Below, in pieces: positions 10,890 through 21,547 of a DNA stretch of 64,000 nucleotides (its first letter is position 1; the number at the start of each line of letters is the position of its first letter). The stretch comes from Cyclaneusma minus (lineage: Eukaryota > Ascomycota > Leotiomycetes > Marthamycetales > Marthamycetaceae). The position numbers and the translations under genes were made by a program. The notes under the pieces are model-generated. The model was not told where the DNA came from and ran no database searches. It saw nothing but the letters and a program-made list of their open reading frames with translations. Where the stretch lies: NCBI GenBank assembly GCA_037179335.1, contig JAKZHN010000004.1, positions 1,240,001 to 1,304,000 on the forward strand, read 5' to 3'.

Positions 10890-11169
10890 TCATGTTCCAA
10901 GCATCTGGTTATCTGCCAGAAATACTACCAAGGCGTGGAATTTGTGAATTGGGACCTTCCACTATCATCTGGCATTACGATGTCGCAGCTTTCGCCGGGC
11001 ACTACTTCGACTACGCCAAGACCTGATTTGGAGCCTCTTTGGTAACCCGGAACGCCCTCCTGCTGGCTCTTTATTTTGGAACACCTGAACAATTTGTTGA
11101 GTTCTCCAAACTTCATCCAATAGCGGCCCGAGAAGGTTTTAGAAACCTTATAGATATAGAGAAAGTCTG
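10890..11169 (+). pseudogene. Possible decayed coding relic
   Basis: One plus-strand frame from about 10890 reads protein-like sequence (for example SGYLPEILPRRGICELG and later LYFGTPEQFVEFSKLHP), with an in-frame TGA near 11024 and an end at TGA near 11167. Composition is normal for a fungal globular protein, but I recognise no family and find no start or splice structure. It could be chance. Confidence 0.25.
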
Positions 11170-11701
11170 AAGTACTTCGATACTGTGATTAAAGTAGATA
11201 AATGCTACAAATTCTATTCGAATTTTCCAATCATGATCATCCCCACTAGCCACCGCAATTTGAGCTAAGGGGCTCGAGTAACTGGAATGGGTTAACTTGA
11301 GGTTAACAATAGCTGAAAGGCTGCAATTTTTCGAGTAAATCGATATAGCACCACGGAATTAAATCAGCTACGCCTCGTTACCTCGGAGATTATTATTATC
11401 CCAATTTGTTCCCCATAGGACGATTCCCGCGCCGTTTGCGTTCCGTTAGTTGCAACGTCTCCGAATCTCGAGCCTCAATCTCGAACTTCCTTGTCTGGCA
11501 CCGGCCCCCGATGCAGCCACAAAGCGGCCCGCTGGCCTTAGATATCAAAAACTTCTCGTCCGCATATAATTCCTAGCGGGTGGTTAGCTCGGACTAAGCG
11601 GCAAGTGCTTATTTCGCTGCAACTCATTTCCCCCAAACCACCCAGTTTCCTTGCGCATCTTCTCTCAACACCACACCGTGGAGACAGTCATCTACAATAC
11701 A

Positions 11702-12431
11702 ATGGCAGAAGAAGCCCGCCGCCGTTCTTGCTCAGCCATGCGATACCAATTCAATTCTGTCTCCTCCTATCGCCCTCGTAGCCCTGTCCGCGCCACCAAC
11801 ACCAAGAGAAAGCGCGACGATACTGGAGAAGGCGATGACGATAATCGCGAAGAAGTCCCGGCTTCCAAAAAGGGCAAGGGCGTGAAGAAATCGGCTGCCA
11901 AGGTATGTTATCAACCTTTCTTCCCAACCTTGCTATCGTTCCATTTGAAATCCAGCTAACACTTCCTAGAAAACGCGAGGGCCAAGATATGCAGAAGACG
12001 TCAGGAACACCTTGGAACAGTGGCACGAGAGATAACGCGACGAAGGCCACGGCCCCAAGGTCTTTGTGATCGAAGAAAATGTTGCTAGCCTTGCAGAAAC
12101 CACGGGATTGAAGGCCAAACAGGTGTACCACTGGTTTGAAGATCGTCGCCGTCCGCGCTACGTCGCCAGGTACCTCGAGATCGACGCCACCAGAGGCATT
12201 GCTGCTTCCGCAACCACCGCCGCCGGCATGAATCAGAACAGCATCGTCGGTAACCAGGAGTAGCAAACGCCCGGCGGGGATGCCGGACCGTCTACTATGG
12301 CTGCCCGAGAGACGAGAGCAAGGGAGGGAGCTAAGGGAAAGCAGAAGGAGAGGAAGAAGGAGGATAATGAGGAGGAAGAGGAAGAGGAAGAGGAAGAGGA
12401 GGAGGAGGAGGAGGAGAACGAGGACGAGTAG
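11702..12431 (+). pseudogene. ZH7: ZH paralogue with two in-frame stops
   Basis: Exon 1 (11702-11902) lacks the C-x2-C motif but has the acidic/basic linker ending KKGKGVKKSAAK. A 67-bp intron (GTATGT to TTCCTAG) leads in phase 0 to exon 2 at 11970. Exon 2 has the homeodomain: DVRNTLEQWHER, then TAA (12033-12035), then RDEGHGPKVFVIEENVASL, then QVYHWFEDRRRPRYVARY and an IDA segment. TAG 12261-12263 follows. Immediately after it the same frame reads QTPGGDAGPSTMAAR and a long poly-Glu tail to TAG 12429-12431. Both stops fit CAA/CAG to TAA/TAG changes. The conserved motif directly after TAG shows that the tail was once translated. Confidence 0.75.
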
Positions 12432-12734
12432 GTGGCTAGAGGCGATGTGTCAAAAGTCACCAAGTATTATTTTCTAGCCGCTTGATGGCTAGAGCTTGGG
12501 CATTGGTGGCCCCCCTGCTTTGTCGCCAATCGGACAGCTGCCCGGGCAGTGCTATTCTCTGCCTGGGAGCTTTCTACTTCCCAGTCCATGACCATTATGA
12601 ACCACAAGTTTGACCCCTTCCAATGATATCACTCTGTGACACTAGACCGGCAGTCATGCAATGACTTAACACAAGGCTGTTCAAGGGTCTCAAACGGCCT
12701 TGTTATCTTCTATGCTTGAAGTCTTGCTTACCTT

Positions 12735-13305
12735 CGGTACCCTTCGGGAACTTTAAAAGCAAGCAAATCATGGAAGAATCGCGTGGTCAAATAGCAGTAG
12801 TTCTAGCCCAATTAGGGACTTCAAAAAGCACTCATCCAAATGTAGGAATGGGTGACTAAATAGCCGTAGATTCAGGTCCTTCGATGAAATGGAAAGCAAG
12901 CAAAAGCTGCAGAAGTAGGTGCCCAACGGGGACTTCAAACGAAAGCAAATCATGTACGGATCGGTGCCCTTTTGGGACTTGAATTGGTGCCCTGGGCCCT
13001 ACTTGACGGGCTCCAGGCTGCTCTCAGAACACACTAGAACTGGCAGATTATGTAGACTGGCTAGCAAGCCATAGGTGTAGGTATTCAGGCCCTGAATAGG
13101 GACTTACGGGTGCCTTGAACAAGGGCTTCTGGCTTGGATTGGGGTAGGCTTGTAGAAGTCGGATCAAGTGGGCAAGCGTTGCCGGTTGGCAGACCATGGT
13201 CGGGCCACGGAAGTCAGGTCTTGTGCCCTGAGTAGGGATTTGTAGGCTGGCGCATTCGTAGAGAAGGAGATTCGAGTGTAGGAGCCCTGAAAAGGGACTT
13301 TTAGA
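12735..13305. repeat. Dispersed GCCC-N5-GGGACTT hairpin motifs
   Basis: This gene-free stretch repeats a short inverted motif: GTACCCTTCGGGAACTT at about 12738, GCCCAATTAGGGACTTC at about 12807, GTGCCCAACGGGGACTT at about 12921, GTGCCCTTTTGGGACTT at about 12967, and GCCCTGAATAGGGACTT-like copies near 13090, 13228 and 13285. Each pairs CCC with GGG over a 4-6 nt loop and ends in ACTT. Two copies are also followed by a related AAAGCAAGCAAATCATG-type string. I see no reading frame that explains it. Confidence 0.6.
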
Positions 13306-13609
13306 GCTGCAGAGCTTCGGGGTCGGGGTCCAAATCGCTCGTCGGGTGGCGGGCTTCGGCCAACACCACATCATCGGTTTCTACTCGATTGAGGTCAGCA
13401 AATCGAGGAAGACCTACCGGCCGGCTACCGGGGTTGAAAAATCGCAGTGTCATGGGGCTAGGAGCGGAATGGGGCCAGGGAGTAGGTCAACGTCCCAGCA
13501 TGCCATCTTTCTCCAGGCCGCTCAACAAACCTACACACTTTCAAATTCGTAATCAGATTCAGACGGTGTCGCGGCCCTGGACCTGATATAGTAGACCTGA
13601 CAGTACTTT

Positions 13610-13730
13610 CCCGCTGAGAAAGTACTGGTTGCCTTTTGGGTCTTTGGCTCGAAAGGTATGGCAGTTTGCCAGATGGCTCCTTAGCAAACAAAGTCAGCTA
13701 AGGGTGTGGGTTCGATTCCCGGTGTAGTAA
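13610..13730 (+). repeat. tRNA-like dispersed repeat, copy 1
   Basis: This contains CGCTGAGAAAGTACTGGT, then TTAGCAAACAAAGTCAGCTA, then a Pol III B-box-like GGTTCGATTCC (13709-13719). The first two blocks recur at 23560-23655, and the AGCAAAC-AAGTC block recurs at 40446-40545. No cloverleaf closes properly, so a tRNA-derived SINE remnant is more likely than a tRNA gene. Confidence 0.5.
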
Positions 13731-13732
13731 GC

Positions 13733-13930
13733 CGGATAATGTATAACTACGAAACCGGATGGTGTATATACAAAATGGTACGGGATACGCAAACTACAAC
13801 ATTCAAATAACGACGATCGGATGATATAAAAATACAAAACCGTACGAGATTCACAAACTACAATATCGCTCAGACGGTGCATAAAAACGAAGCCGTACAA
13901 AGTTATATACAAAGCCGGACGGTGTACAAG
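13733..13930 (+). repeat. Short tandem repeats upstream of ZH8
   Basis: Three to four imperfect units of about 55-63 bp share CGTACG-GAT-C-CAAACTACAA and CGGA-GGTGTATA-ACAAA blocks. They end 25 bp before the ZH8 ATG and include ATATAAAA-like strings, so they probably make up its promoter region. Confidence 0.55.
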
Positions 13931-13954
13931 CGCACGCTTCTTGACCATTCAAGA

Positions 13955-14323
13955 ATGTCATCTCTTGTCAACTGTCCAATCTGCAACCATCGCGTGGGCG
14001 CTGAGCATTTCGAGCAGCACCAACATGATTGCAAAAACCAGGGCTGCACTCCTCTGCTTATCAGTCCTTCTAACTCGACTAACATTGACCTAGGCCGGGA
14101 AGCTGCTGTTTGGTACTTCCACGTGCTGCCACAACCACCCTCGGCAACGTCAATCCAAGCAACACCGGTGGTAGCCAGTACCAGCGGGCCCCATGTGGGG
14201 AAGCTGGTCTATCCAGCGTGGCTAGCCGCGAGGCGAGGGGCCAGAAAGGAGGTGGAGAAGAACAACGACTACGACGACGACGACGATGATAGCCATGATG
14301 ATGATGGTGGTGGTGACGAATAA
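13955..14323 (+). CDS. ZH8: short zinc-motif protein lacking the homeodomain
   Basis: This is a single-exon frame of 122 residues. It begins MSSLVNCPIC and completes C-x2-C-x11-H-x3-C, followed by a Ser/Thr/Pro-rich middle. A VYPAWLAARRGARKE segment sits where the last homeodomain helix would be, and the protein ends in an Asp-rich tail (DDDDDD, then DDDGGGDE). The typical linker introns and the first homeodomain helices are gone. The frame is uninterrupted. It could be a reduced but functional family member or a processed/deleted copy. The start at 13955 is favoured because it places the zinc motif at the N-terminus as in paralogues; an in-frame ATG exists at 13877. Function unknown. Confidence 0.55.
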   Translation: MSSLVNCPICNHRVGAEHFEQHQHDCKNQGCTPLLISPSNSTNIDLGREAAVWYFHVLPQPPSATSIQATPVVASTSGPHVGKLVYPAWLAARRGARKEVEKNNDYDDDDDDSHDDDGGGDE

Positions 14324-15021
14324 ATGTTTGGAGAAGTTATGTCAGAGGCGTAGGTATCATAAAATGACTCAGGGCAAGGCTTTTCAAGCGTCTCAAATGC
14401 CATTATTGGTTTCTCGAGAGGAGAAAAGTATGTGCCACCCTTCTCGTGCTTAATGCTTTTTGCTTAGATTTTCGTAGTTTCATAATATAAGTTCCACCAT
14501 CGGTATATTTTCGGGCCCCTGATACTGAGAATCTGTATTTGCGAGGCTTACAGATTGATATCATTTGTATTTGTCGAGAGTTACAGATATCAGGGACAAA
14601 AGCGGGCTTTGCAAGATGACACCTAGAAGTACAAAGGGAAATGGAAACCCAAAGAAAGGATGATTAGTTATCTGCAGCTAAACATCTTTGGGAACCCTGC
14701 GTGAAGTATTCGAATAGCTTTCAGTGAAAGCCTTGGACGCTTTCGAGCCAGAAACAAAGACGATCGATGTCCAGTCCCATTCTTGTAGAAACCGTGGTGA
14801 GGTGGTGAAAGATGATGACAATGGAAGTTTCGAATACCTCTTGAAGCCATGAACAACAACCCCTCACTCCCGGTATTTGTCAACACAGCCGGACATCTCC
14901 CCAGTTCAAGTGAGACTAATCTATCCGCCCGTCCTTCTTCTCCACCTTTTCATTCTTTTCTTGCATCTCAAGCAACAATGTATCGTCTTCGGAGCACAAC
15001 TGTTCCAGCATCAACTCCAAC
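14324..15021. other. Intergenic, no gene seen
   Basis: No family motif or other supported frame is visible. It presumably holds the 3' end of ZH8 and the promoter of ZH9. Confidence 0.4.
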
Positions 15022-16498
15022 ATGGACGGTATTACTCCGATGTGCCTGTACTGCTTGCAGGAAGTGGACCCCCTACAGCCGGGCTCCCACAACTGCCCGC
15101 ATCACCCACACGACGTCGGTGAAGCTGCAGCGGCGCCTCACCATTCCATGCAGCAGATTGACCCTCAGCTGCAACCGTCTCCTACTTTCAACCCCGTCGC
15201 CAGCTTCAACCCCGGCGCTACCTCCACCCCCGCATCAGCCATGAAGAGAAAGCGCGCCGAGAGCGAGGAGGATCGCGGCAACGATGATCATGAGGAGAGT
15301 GAGCCCAAGGTGCCTGCCAGAAAGCAAGCCAAAGTTGGCAAAGAGAAGAAGGCAAAGGCTGCGAAGGTATGCAACCATTCTCTTTCTCCATTGTTTATCA
15401 CCGAATCGTTGTTTTCCTTTTTTCTATTGCCATTTCCTGGGACCCGGGACTCTTGTTTGAATTCAACTGATGGACTCTAGGGAGCCGGAAGCAAGGCATA
15501 CGAGAAAGGAGTCAAGGACTTTCTCGAAGCCTGGCACCAGAAGCAATGCGATGCCGGCAAAGGTCCCTTGATCAAGGCCCCCCGTGAGAAGAGGGAGGAA
15601 TTCGTGCAGTCCTTCTCCGGCTATGATCGCCCTCCGACCGCGAAGAAACTTTCCATCTGGTTCGAAGACCGCCGCCGCCCGAAGTACGTTGCAATCTACG
15701 AGAGAATCGATGCAGCTCGCTACGCCGCCCTCGCCACTAGTGGTGGAGATCCCGGTCCTGCAACTGCTGCAGCCAGCAAGTCAAAGGGCAAGAAGAAGGT
15801 CGACGAGGATGGCATGGCCGAAGAAGAGCTGAACTTCCTTGCAAAGTATTCCGAGATCATCGCCGCAGCCTTCTCAACCGTGGATGTCGCAAGTATTACC
15901 GCCAGGTTCAACAGCCTCGGCCACGAACACCACCCATGGCACTCAGGAGCAGGAGGAAAGCGAGTTCGTTGCAAGATACCGCGACGTTATTGCACAAGCG
16001 TTTCCCACCGTCGATGTCACTGCCGTTACCGGCCTCTTCAACAGGCTCACTGCCAGAATTGCCTTGACCATGACCGCTACCGATGGCAATGAGGATCAAC
16101 CCAGCCAGACGAGCGGCGGAGATCCCGGCCCGTCAACCGTTGCTACCAGGAAGAAGAGGTCTCGAAAGGGCAAGGAGAAGGCGCAGGAAGAAGTCGAGCA
16201 GGATGGTCTGAGCGAAGAAGACTTGAACTTCCTTGCATACTTCTCCGACGTCATCGCAAACGCCTTTCCGACCGGTGATGTTGCTGCTACTACCGCCCGA
16301 TTCAACCGTCTTACCGCAAGGGCCTCGGCGATCAACGCCACAAATGGCAGCCAGGCTGGACAGACCCAGACCAGCGGTGGAGACCCCGGCCCGTCAACCG
16401 TTGCTGGTAGACAAGCCAGGTCTCGTAAGGACAAGGAGAAGGAGCTGGAAGAACCCGAGCAGGATGGCAAGAGCGAGGAGGACGGAGACGAGGAATAA
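15022..16498 (+). pseudogene. ZH9: long ZH paralogue with duplicated tail modules and a frameshift
   Basis: Exon 1 (15022-15366) begins MDGITPMCLYC and has C-x2-C-x11-H-x1-C, then a His/Pro/Gln stretch and a KRKR-type basic linker. The intron is 114 bp (GTATGC to CTCTAG). Exon 2 (from 15481) carries a homeodomain ending LSIWFEDRRRPKYVAIYERI. Next comes an extended tail built of repeated modules: SGGDPGPST, a KGKEK basic patch, EQDG-SEEDLNFLA-FSD, then AFPT-DVAATTARFNRL. Three GGDPGP units and three LNFLA/FVARY units are visible. Near 15919 the frame shifts by one base inside NSLG; the downstream frame resumes the repeat perfectly and ends at TAA 16498. One indel, real or a sequencing error, separates this from an intact protein of about 450 residues. 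Confidence 0.75.
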
Positions 16499-17323
16499 GA
16501 GGTGTTCTGACCCAGCTGATGGTAGACACTGATCAGAACATTGTGGAGGAGAGCTTACCTCCCTGCATCATTCTTTCGGCACTCTGGTGCTACATCTTCT
16601 TCTTCTGGTACTTGATTGAAACAGCAGACGCTTCTGAGTCTAGCGCGGCAAATGGTACGCTGGGAATTGATGGTAGGACAAGGCGGTGGATTGGTAGGAT
16701 GCATTCGATCTGGTCTGTACCTCACTTGTCGTGATGAACCGAGTCATCAGACCAGGGGTTTCGCATTTCAGCATGGGTGCCGTCGGCAGGTCCGTTTGAA
16801 CCTGACACTCAACCATGACTGGAAACGAACGACGAGTGGTTTTCCCGGGATCTGCAGATAGAAATGGACTGATGATTCTCAGCCAACATGCATATATCTT
16901 GAAAAAGGCAAATGTGATTATGAACTGCACGAGGCTACGCCCTAAGACCGTGATACATCATGTACTGCCTTGCTATTCCATCATGTGGCCAGATCGTTAT
17001 TCTACATAGTGAACCAGGAGTCATGGCCAGCATCACAGGAACTGGGGACAGCCAGGATGACCGCAATTGTCACGGCGCAGTACTTCAAGGCAGTGATCAG
17101 TGTAGAATAACGCTGTAAGCTAGTAGAGAGTGAAGCTCTCCAGCACTGCGAGGAGCTGTAAGATGGCGCGGGGCAGGGCCAAGTGCCCAACTTCAGACTG
17201 TGACAGTAACGATCAGGAATATCCGCCAGAATAAATGACGGCGCGAATCTTTGATTCAATGCTCTCCTCTACACAACCCCGTAGCGTCCATTTCGATCTC
17301 AGCTTCCGTCATTTACGTCAACT
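16499..17323. other. Intergenic, no gene seen
   Basis: No supported frame or RNA gene. It presumably contains the ZH9 3' end and the ZH10 promoter. Confidence 0.4.
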
Positions 17324-18139
17324 ATGCCACGCCCTCATTGGACCATGTGTGACCTTTGTGGGCAACCCGTGGCTAGGGGATTCATCGAGGGCCATGTCGA
17401 ATCCGGCTGCAGATACTGGATCCTCAATACAAACTCTGACGGTAGTATCAGTTATCATTCCGGTTCCAGGGAGTATGGTGCCACGGCTGTGTTTCTTTAT
17501 GAACCAGAAGACCATGCTACTACAAAGGTAAGTCCTGAACCACGCGATATCCTTCTCTCCCCTTCAGTTCGCTGAAGTCCCGCCCCTAACTTCTCATTTC
17601 TCTTCTTTCCCGACTCCCTACCACTAGATCCTTCTCCTGTTCCCCAGCTCCCTCCAGCTAACTACTCACCACCTGTGTAGCGAAGCGCAGTCAAAAACAC
17701 CACTGCTCCGAACTCGACATCCACTGCCCCGAACTCGACATCCACTGCCCCCACCTTGATATCCGCTGCCCCAGCCTCGAGATCCAGACACTACCACGAC
17801 CCCGCCGCCGTCGCGATCCTCGAAGCCGAGTACCTCATTCGAAAAGCGAACGGCTCCAAGCTGTTCCTTACCAAAGATGAAGTGACAGCCATTACGGGCG
17901 CTACAAAGAACTGCGCCCCAGCCATGAGCGAGAAACAGGTGAGGGTATGGTTCGAAAACAGACGTCGACCCAACCGCACCAACGCTCGCGCCGGTGCTGC
18001 TGGTGCTGCTGGTGCTGCTGCTGGTGCTGCTGCTGCTGCTGCTGCACCCACGGTGAACAGTAGCATGATCGGTCCCACTGTGGCAGAGGAGGGCGAAGAG
18101 AAACGGGGAGAGAAGGGCGAAGAAGAAGATACCGTATAA
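17324..18139 (+). CDS. ZH10: intact zinc-motif/homeodomain protein
   Basis: Exons 17324-17527 and 17681-18139 (GTAAGT donor, GTGTAG acceptor, phase 0) give 220 residues. Residues 1-35 start MPRPHWTMCDLCGQ and hold a perfect C-x2-C-x11-H-x4-C. Exon 2 opens with a tandem TAPNSTS linker. It then has the most canonical homeodomain of the set: YHDPAAVAILEAEYLIRK, FLTKDEVTAITGAT, and a recognition helix EKQVRVWFENRRRPNRT close to the classic WFxNRR form. A Gly/Ala triplet-repeat stretch (17990-18045) and an acidic EEGEEKRGEKGEEED end follow; the PGGDxGPST motif is absent. It is probably a nuclear DNA-binding protein by homeodomain inference; targets are unknown. Confidence 0.7.
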
Positions 18140-19092
18140 GAGGATAGGGGGGCCTACCAGTAGGGGGAGTGTATCTTCTACTCTTCTGGGGGCTTCTGGA
18201 GATGGCTAGCCTACCTAGGGGTATCTGGCATTCATTGCGTTGCTGGTTACTGGCATCTCTTCCCTTAAAAGAGAGGACTTAGCTAGAAAAGAATGCAGCA
18301 ATTTTCGAAGTCTAATACAATGGTGTACTCAAAGATTTTGGGATCATTGATTCCAGTTTCTGGAAACCGGCGGATACATCTTTTGTGAACATCAGGCGGT
18401 GAATCCATTCAAACACGTTATTATCTACCAGCTACTTGCCCAAAAGGTCTCACGGCGGTTGTATGATATTGATATATAGTAGGAAGGGCAGCTGACTAGC
18501 GTCACATGGTTTGGGAGGGCTTCTGAAATCCACTTAGCTAGCGGTATAAAGCCGCAACCACACCAAACCACAAAAATCTCTGCATCCCCAGCTCTAAAAC
18601 CTTCAAAGCTAAAGCAGAAATCGCGGTCAGCTATAGCTCTTGAATTTTCCTTCCTCCCGCCCTATATAATTCTAATTTTAATCTAGTTACATAGCCTCAG
18701 CCGATCAAGCTAGCTGTTTCAGCCCAAAAGCCGCTGTCCGTAACAGCGGTCATATGCCGCCAGCGACATAAGCTATCCTTAAATTGCTTTCTTAGCGCTA
18801 AAAACAGCCAGCTTTGCTGGCTGTGCCCCGCAATACACTAATGTTTAATCACCTTCTCCTTCCCCTGCATATAACGACTAGACCATATATAATTTTCATC
18901 AGCTCGTGTCACCACGCTTGGCAAACCATTCGGTCGTGCCTTTTCCCGTTTCTTTCTTCTGTGCCCAAAGTTTCTGCCTCCTCTGGCGTCCGCTGCGCAA
19001 CAAGACAATCAAGCATTGCCGGTTGCTTGTTCAAACCCAGGCGGTCCCCAAAGAAGTCAGTTTTTTCCAACAAAGGCTTTCGGACAGCAATC
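18140..19092. other. Intergenic, no gene seen
   Basis: Holds the 3' side of ZH10 and the upstream region of ZH11. An open frame runs in from 18814 in phase with ZH11, but it lacks family similarity and is more likely leader sequence. Confidence 0.4.
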
Positions 19093-19791
19093 ATGTCGAC
19101 CAACTGCCTGCTTTGCAGCAAGATTGTTCTTGTCGCCAACATCTCCGACCATATCGAGTCGGGATGTTCCCGACACATTCGAACTCCGTTGCCTAACCCT
19201 ACAAGCTCTGAGCTGAGAGCTATCTGGCGCAAGTACGAGATGGCTGCCGCTGACAAGAACGAGAAGCTTTCCGAGAGCACCAACAAGGACGAGGAGGATG
19301 ATGCCACGAAGACGGTCAAGAGTGAAGGGGTATCGAAGGAGACTGTCGTACCCAATGACAAACCCGTACGTAATGATACTCACTTCCGCTCCCTTCAACT
19401 TCAGGTTCCGCTCTGCCCCTGACTTCTTTTTCACCTGATCTATATCCCATTTCCCACCTCAAGCTCCCGACGCCCGACTGATGCTCTTATCTAGGTCTCT
19501 GGAAACGGTATCAGATACGACCCCGAGGCAGTTGCCATCCTCGAGGCCTGGTGGGTTGCCAACACAGTCAACACCGAATACCCCCCGAACGATCTGAAGA
19601 TACGCACCAGGCTCGCCAGGAAGACAAGAAATTGCCCTCGTCCTATGAATGAAGCCGAAATCGAGAGATGGATCAAGAGGCGCCGCAGGGCTGCGCGCCA
19701 GGCTCGACTTGAGGCTGCCGTTGACAGTATGTTGAAGGCCGATTCAAACGCTCCCACCGCTGCTGGAGAGGGTCATGGAGAAGGAGAATAA
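19093..19791 (+). CDS. ZH11: zinc-motif/homeodomain-like protein, tail cut by TAA
   Basis: Exons 19093-19365 and 19495-19791 (GTACGT donor, ATCTAG acceptor, phase 0) give about 189 residues. It starts MSTNCLLC and holds C-x2-C-x11-H-x4-C, then TPLPNP and a Lys/Glu linker. Exon 2 reads GIRYDPEAVAILEAWW and closes the homeodomain-like region with EIERWIKRRRRAARQARL, a very basic last helix with WI instead of WF. It ends GEGHGEGE then TAA (19789-19791). The frame continues with QEEQGEGEQQEEQGQGEE and a short acidic end to TAG 19870-19872, so the stop probably replaced a CAA in a Gln/Glu repeat. Zinc motif and homeodomain are whole, so the truncated protein may still work. Function unknown. Confidence 0.6.
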
Positions 19792-19872
19792 CAGGAGGAA
19801 CAAGGAGAAGGAGAGCAGCAAGAGGAGCAAGGACAAGGAGAGGAGGTGCTGAACTTGGGCGATGACGAGTAG

Positions 19873-21547
19873 AAGAAGGGGAAGGAACAAGAGCAGGAGG
19901 ACCACGAACATGGCGACGACGGCTATGGCTGCTGATGCTTCTGCTACGTGTGGTGTTCCCGGATAGGAGCAGACGCGCAAAGAACTCCAGGCAGCATTTG
20001 TCTCAAAGGGTCTTCTGATACCATGGACTCGTTGATGTTGCTCAGGGCCAACCGCGGAGCATGACTTTGCTGTTCCGGTGATTCTTCTGCTTCCTCTCTG
20101 CCTTAGGAGAACCCCAATGAAGATTGATCAACAAGTTCCATTCTGACGGTTCAGATCACTGATTCCTGCTTGATTGCTTGGGCTATATGAGGTGACGTGG
20201 GTTGTGGAAAAGTGAAAAACATTGAAGAGTGGAGATGAAGGCTTCCAGCTTCACGTTTCTGCTTCACGTGTCCGCGTCACGTTCCTACTTCATATCTGAG
20301 TTTCACATGATATGGACCCTCTGTTTGTGATGATTCGGAACAAGAAACTTGACAGCAATACTAAGCAACATATGGCTTACGAAATAAACATCGTGAGCAA
20401 GAACCTTCCTTCGCCATGTGACAGTAGCACCCGGAGCGATTTCACCGATTCAGCAATATCAGGTTCACAGTTCACGTCTCATCTCCAATTACAGTGGGGC
20501 GAAAAAGGTCTGGGAGCAGTCTATAGTCCACAGATGCTTGGGGATGTCCCCAATTCTTGGACATATTACCCAAACGACCAGACATATTTTAGGTATTTCT
20601 GAATATCCGAAGTGACTGGGAATATTTCTGAATACCTCGGAGTTTTCCAAATGATGTGGAGTTTTCCAAGTGATTGGGAATATTCCAATTTCCAAGTGGC
20701 TGGGAACATCAACAATTCTTGATCTTAGCCCTTAGGCCGTATCCAGACTTTTGTCATGGCACTGTATACTGAGTGTAAACCGTCTGAGTTGTGTAGTGCT
20801 GATCAAAGTACAAAGCCACAATCCAAGTGCTTGCTAGCCGCACGAAACATCACGACCGTCTCCGCTTGCTTCAATTGTATCTAACAGACTAGCTTTGTAA
20901 GATACCTTCGAGTGCCAGTGTAGTCCCGCGCTCGAAGCTCTCTCTCTCCTCATAGTTATCAGTCTTTGTGTTGAAGAAAGGCGCCCCTGAGCCCCTGAAG
21001 TATGGGACATCATGTGGTCCTGCCAGCGGCAGTGATGCGGGAGCTAGGAATAGCTTCAGCTCCCAGTGACGACGACCTCCTAGTGGACCTTGTTGTAGGT
21101 ATTCAATACCAGTGATTCTGACCTACCTGCAGTCCCCGAAGGCTGGTCACTCCCGCCCTAGGGCTTTACTTCGAATAGTTTGTTTCAAGTAAGAGCTCTG
21201 CTTCTAAGACAAGTAATGTTTCCGAATTTCAAGAAAATAATTGACTCTCAAAAACATAATATTGTTTCCGCTTAGAAAACCCGCCTCTCGCTCAGAGCCT
21301 TCCCGCGTCGACTTTAGCTTCCTCGCCTCACAAAACTTCCCACCCTCGATCCTCTGCGGCCGGCTTTCTTTATCCATCAACAATATCGTCAATGGGCAAC
21401 ACCGGACGTCAGCGAGATCGTCGTGGCAACCCCGCTGACAGTTCGACCGACGACACCATGGCGCGACTACCAACCTTCGAGTCTCCTTGCGAATTCTGCG
21501 GGCTCTTTTTCTCAGAAATCATAGCAGATTTCAACATTGCAGCCAAC
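19873..21547. other. Intergenic, no gene seen; short GGAATATT/TTTCCAA repeats
   Basis: No supported gene. Between about 20575 and 20705 short imperfect repeats occur: TATTTCTGAATA, GGGAATATT, GAGTTTTCCAA and CCAAGTG-TGGGAA each appear two or more times. An upstream start for ZH12 at 21392 or 21458 would extend its frame into the right end of this stretch. Confidence 0.35.
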
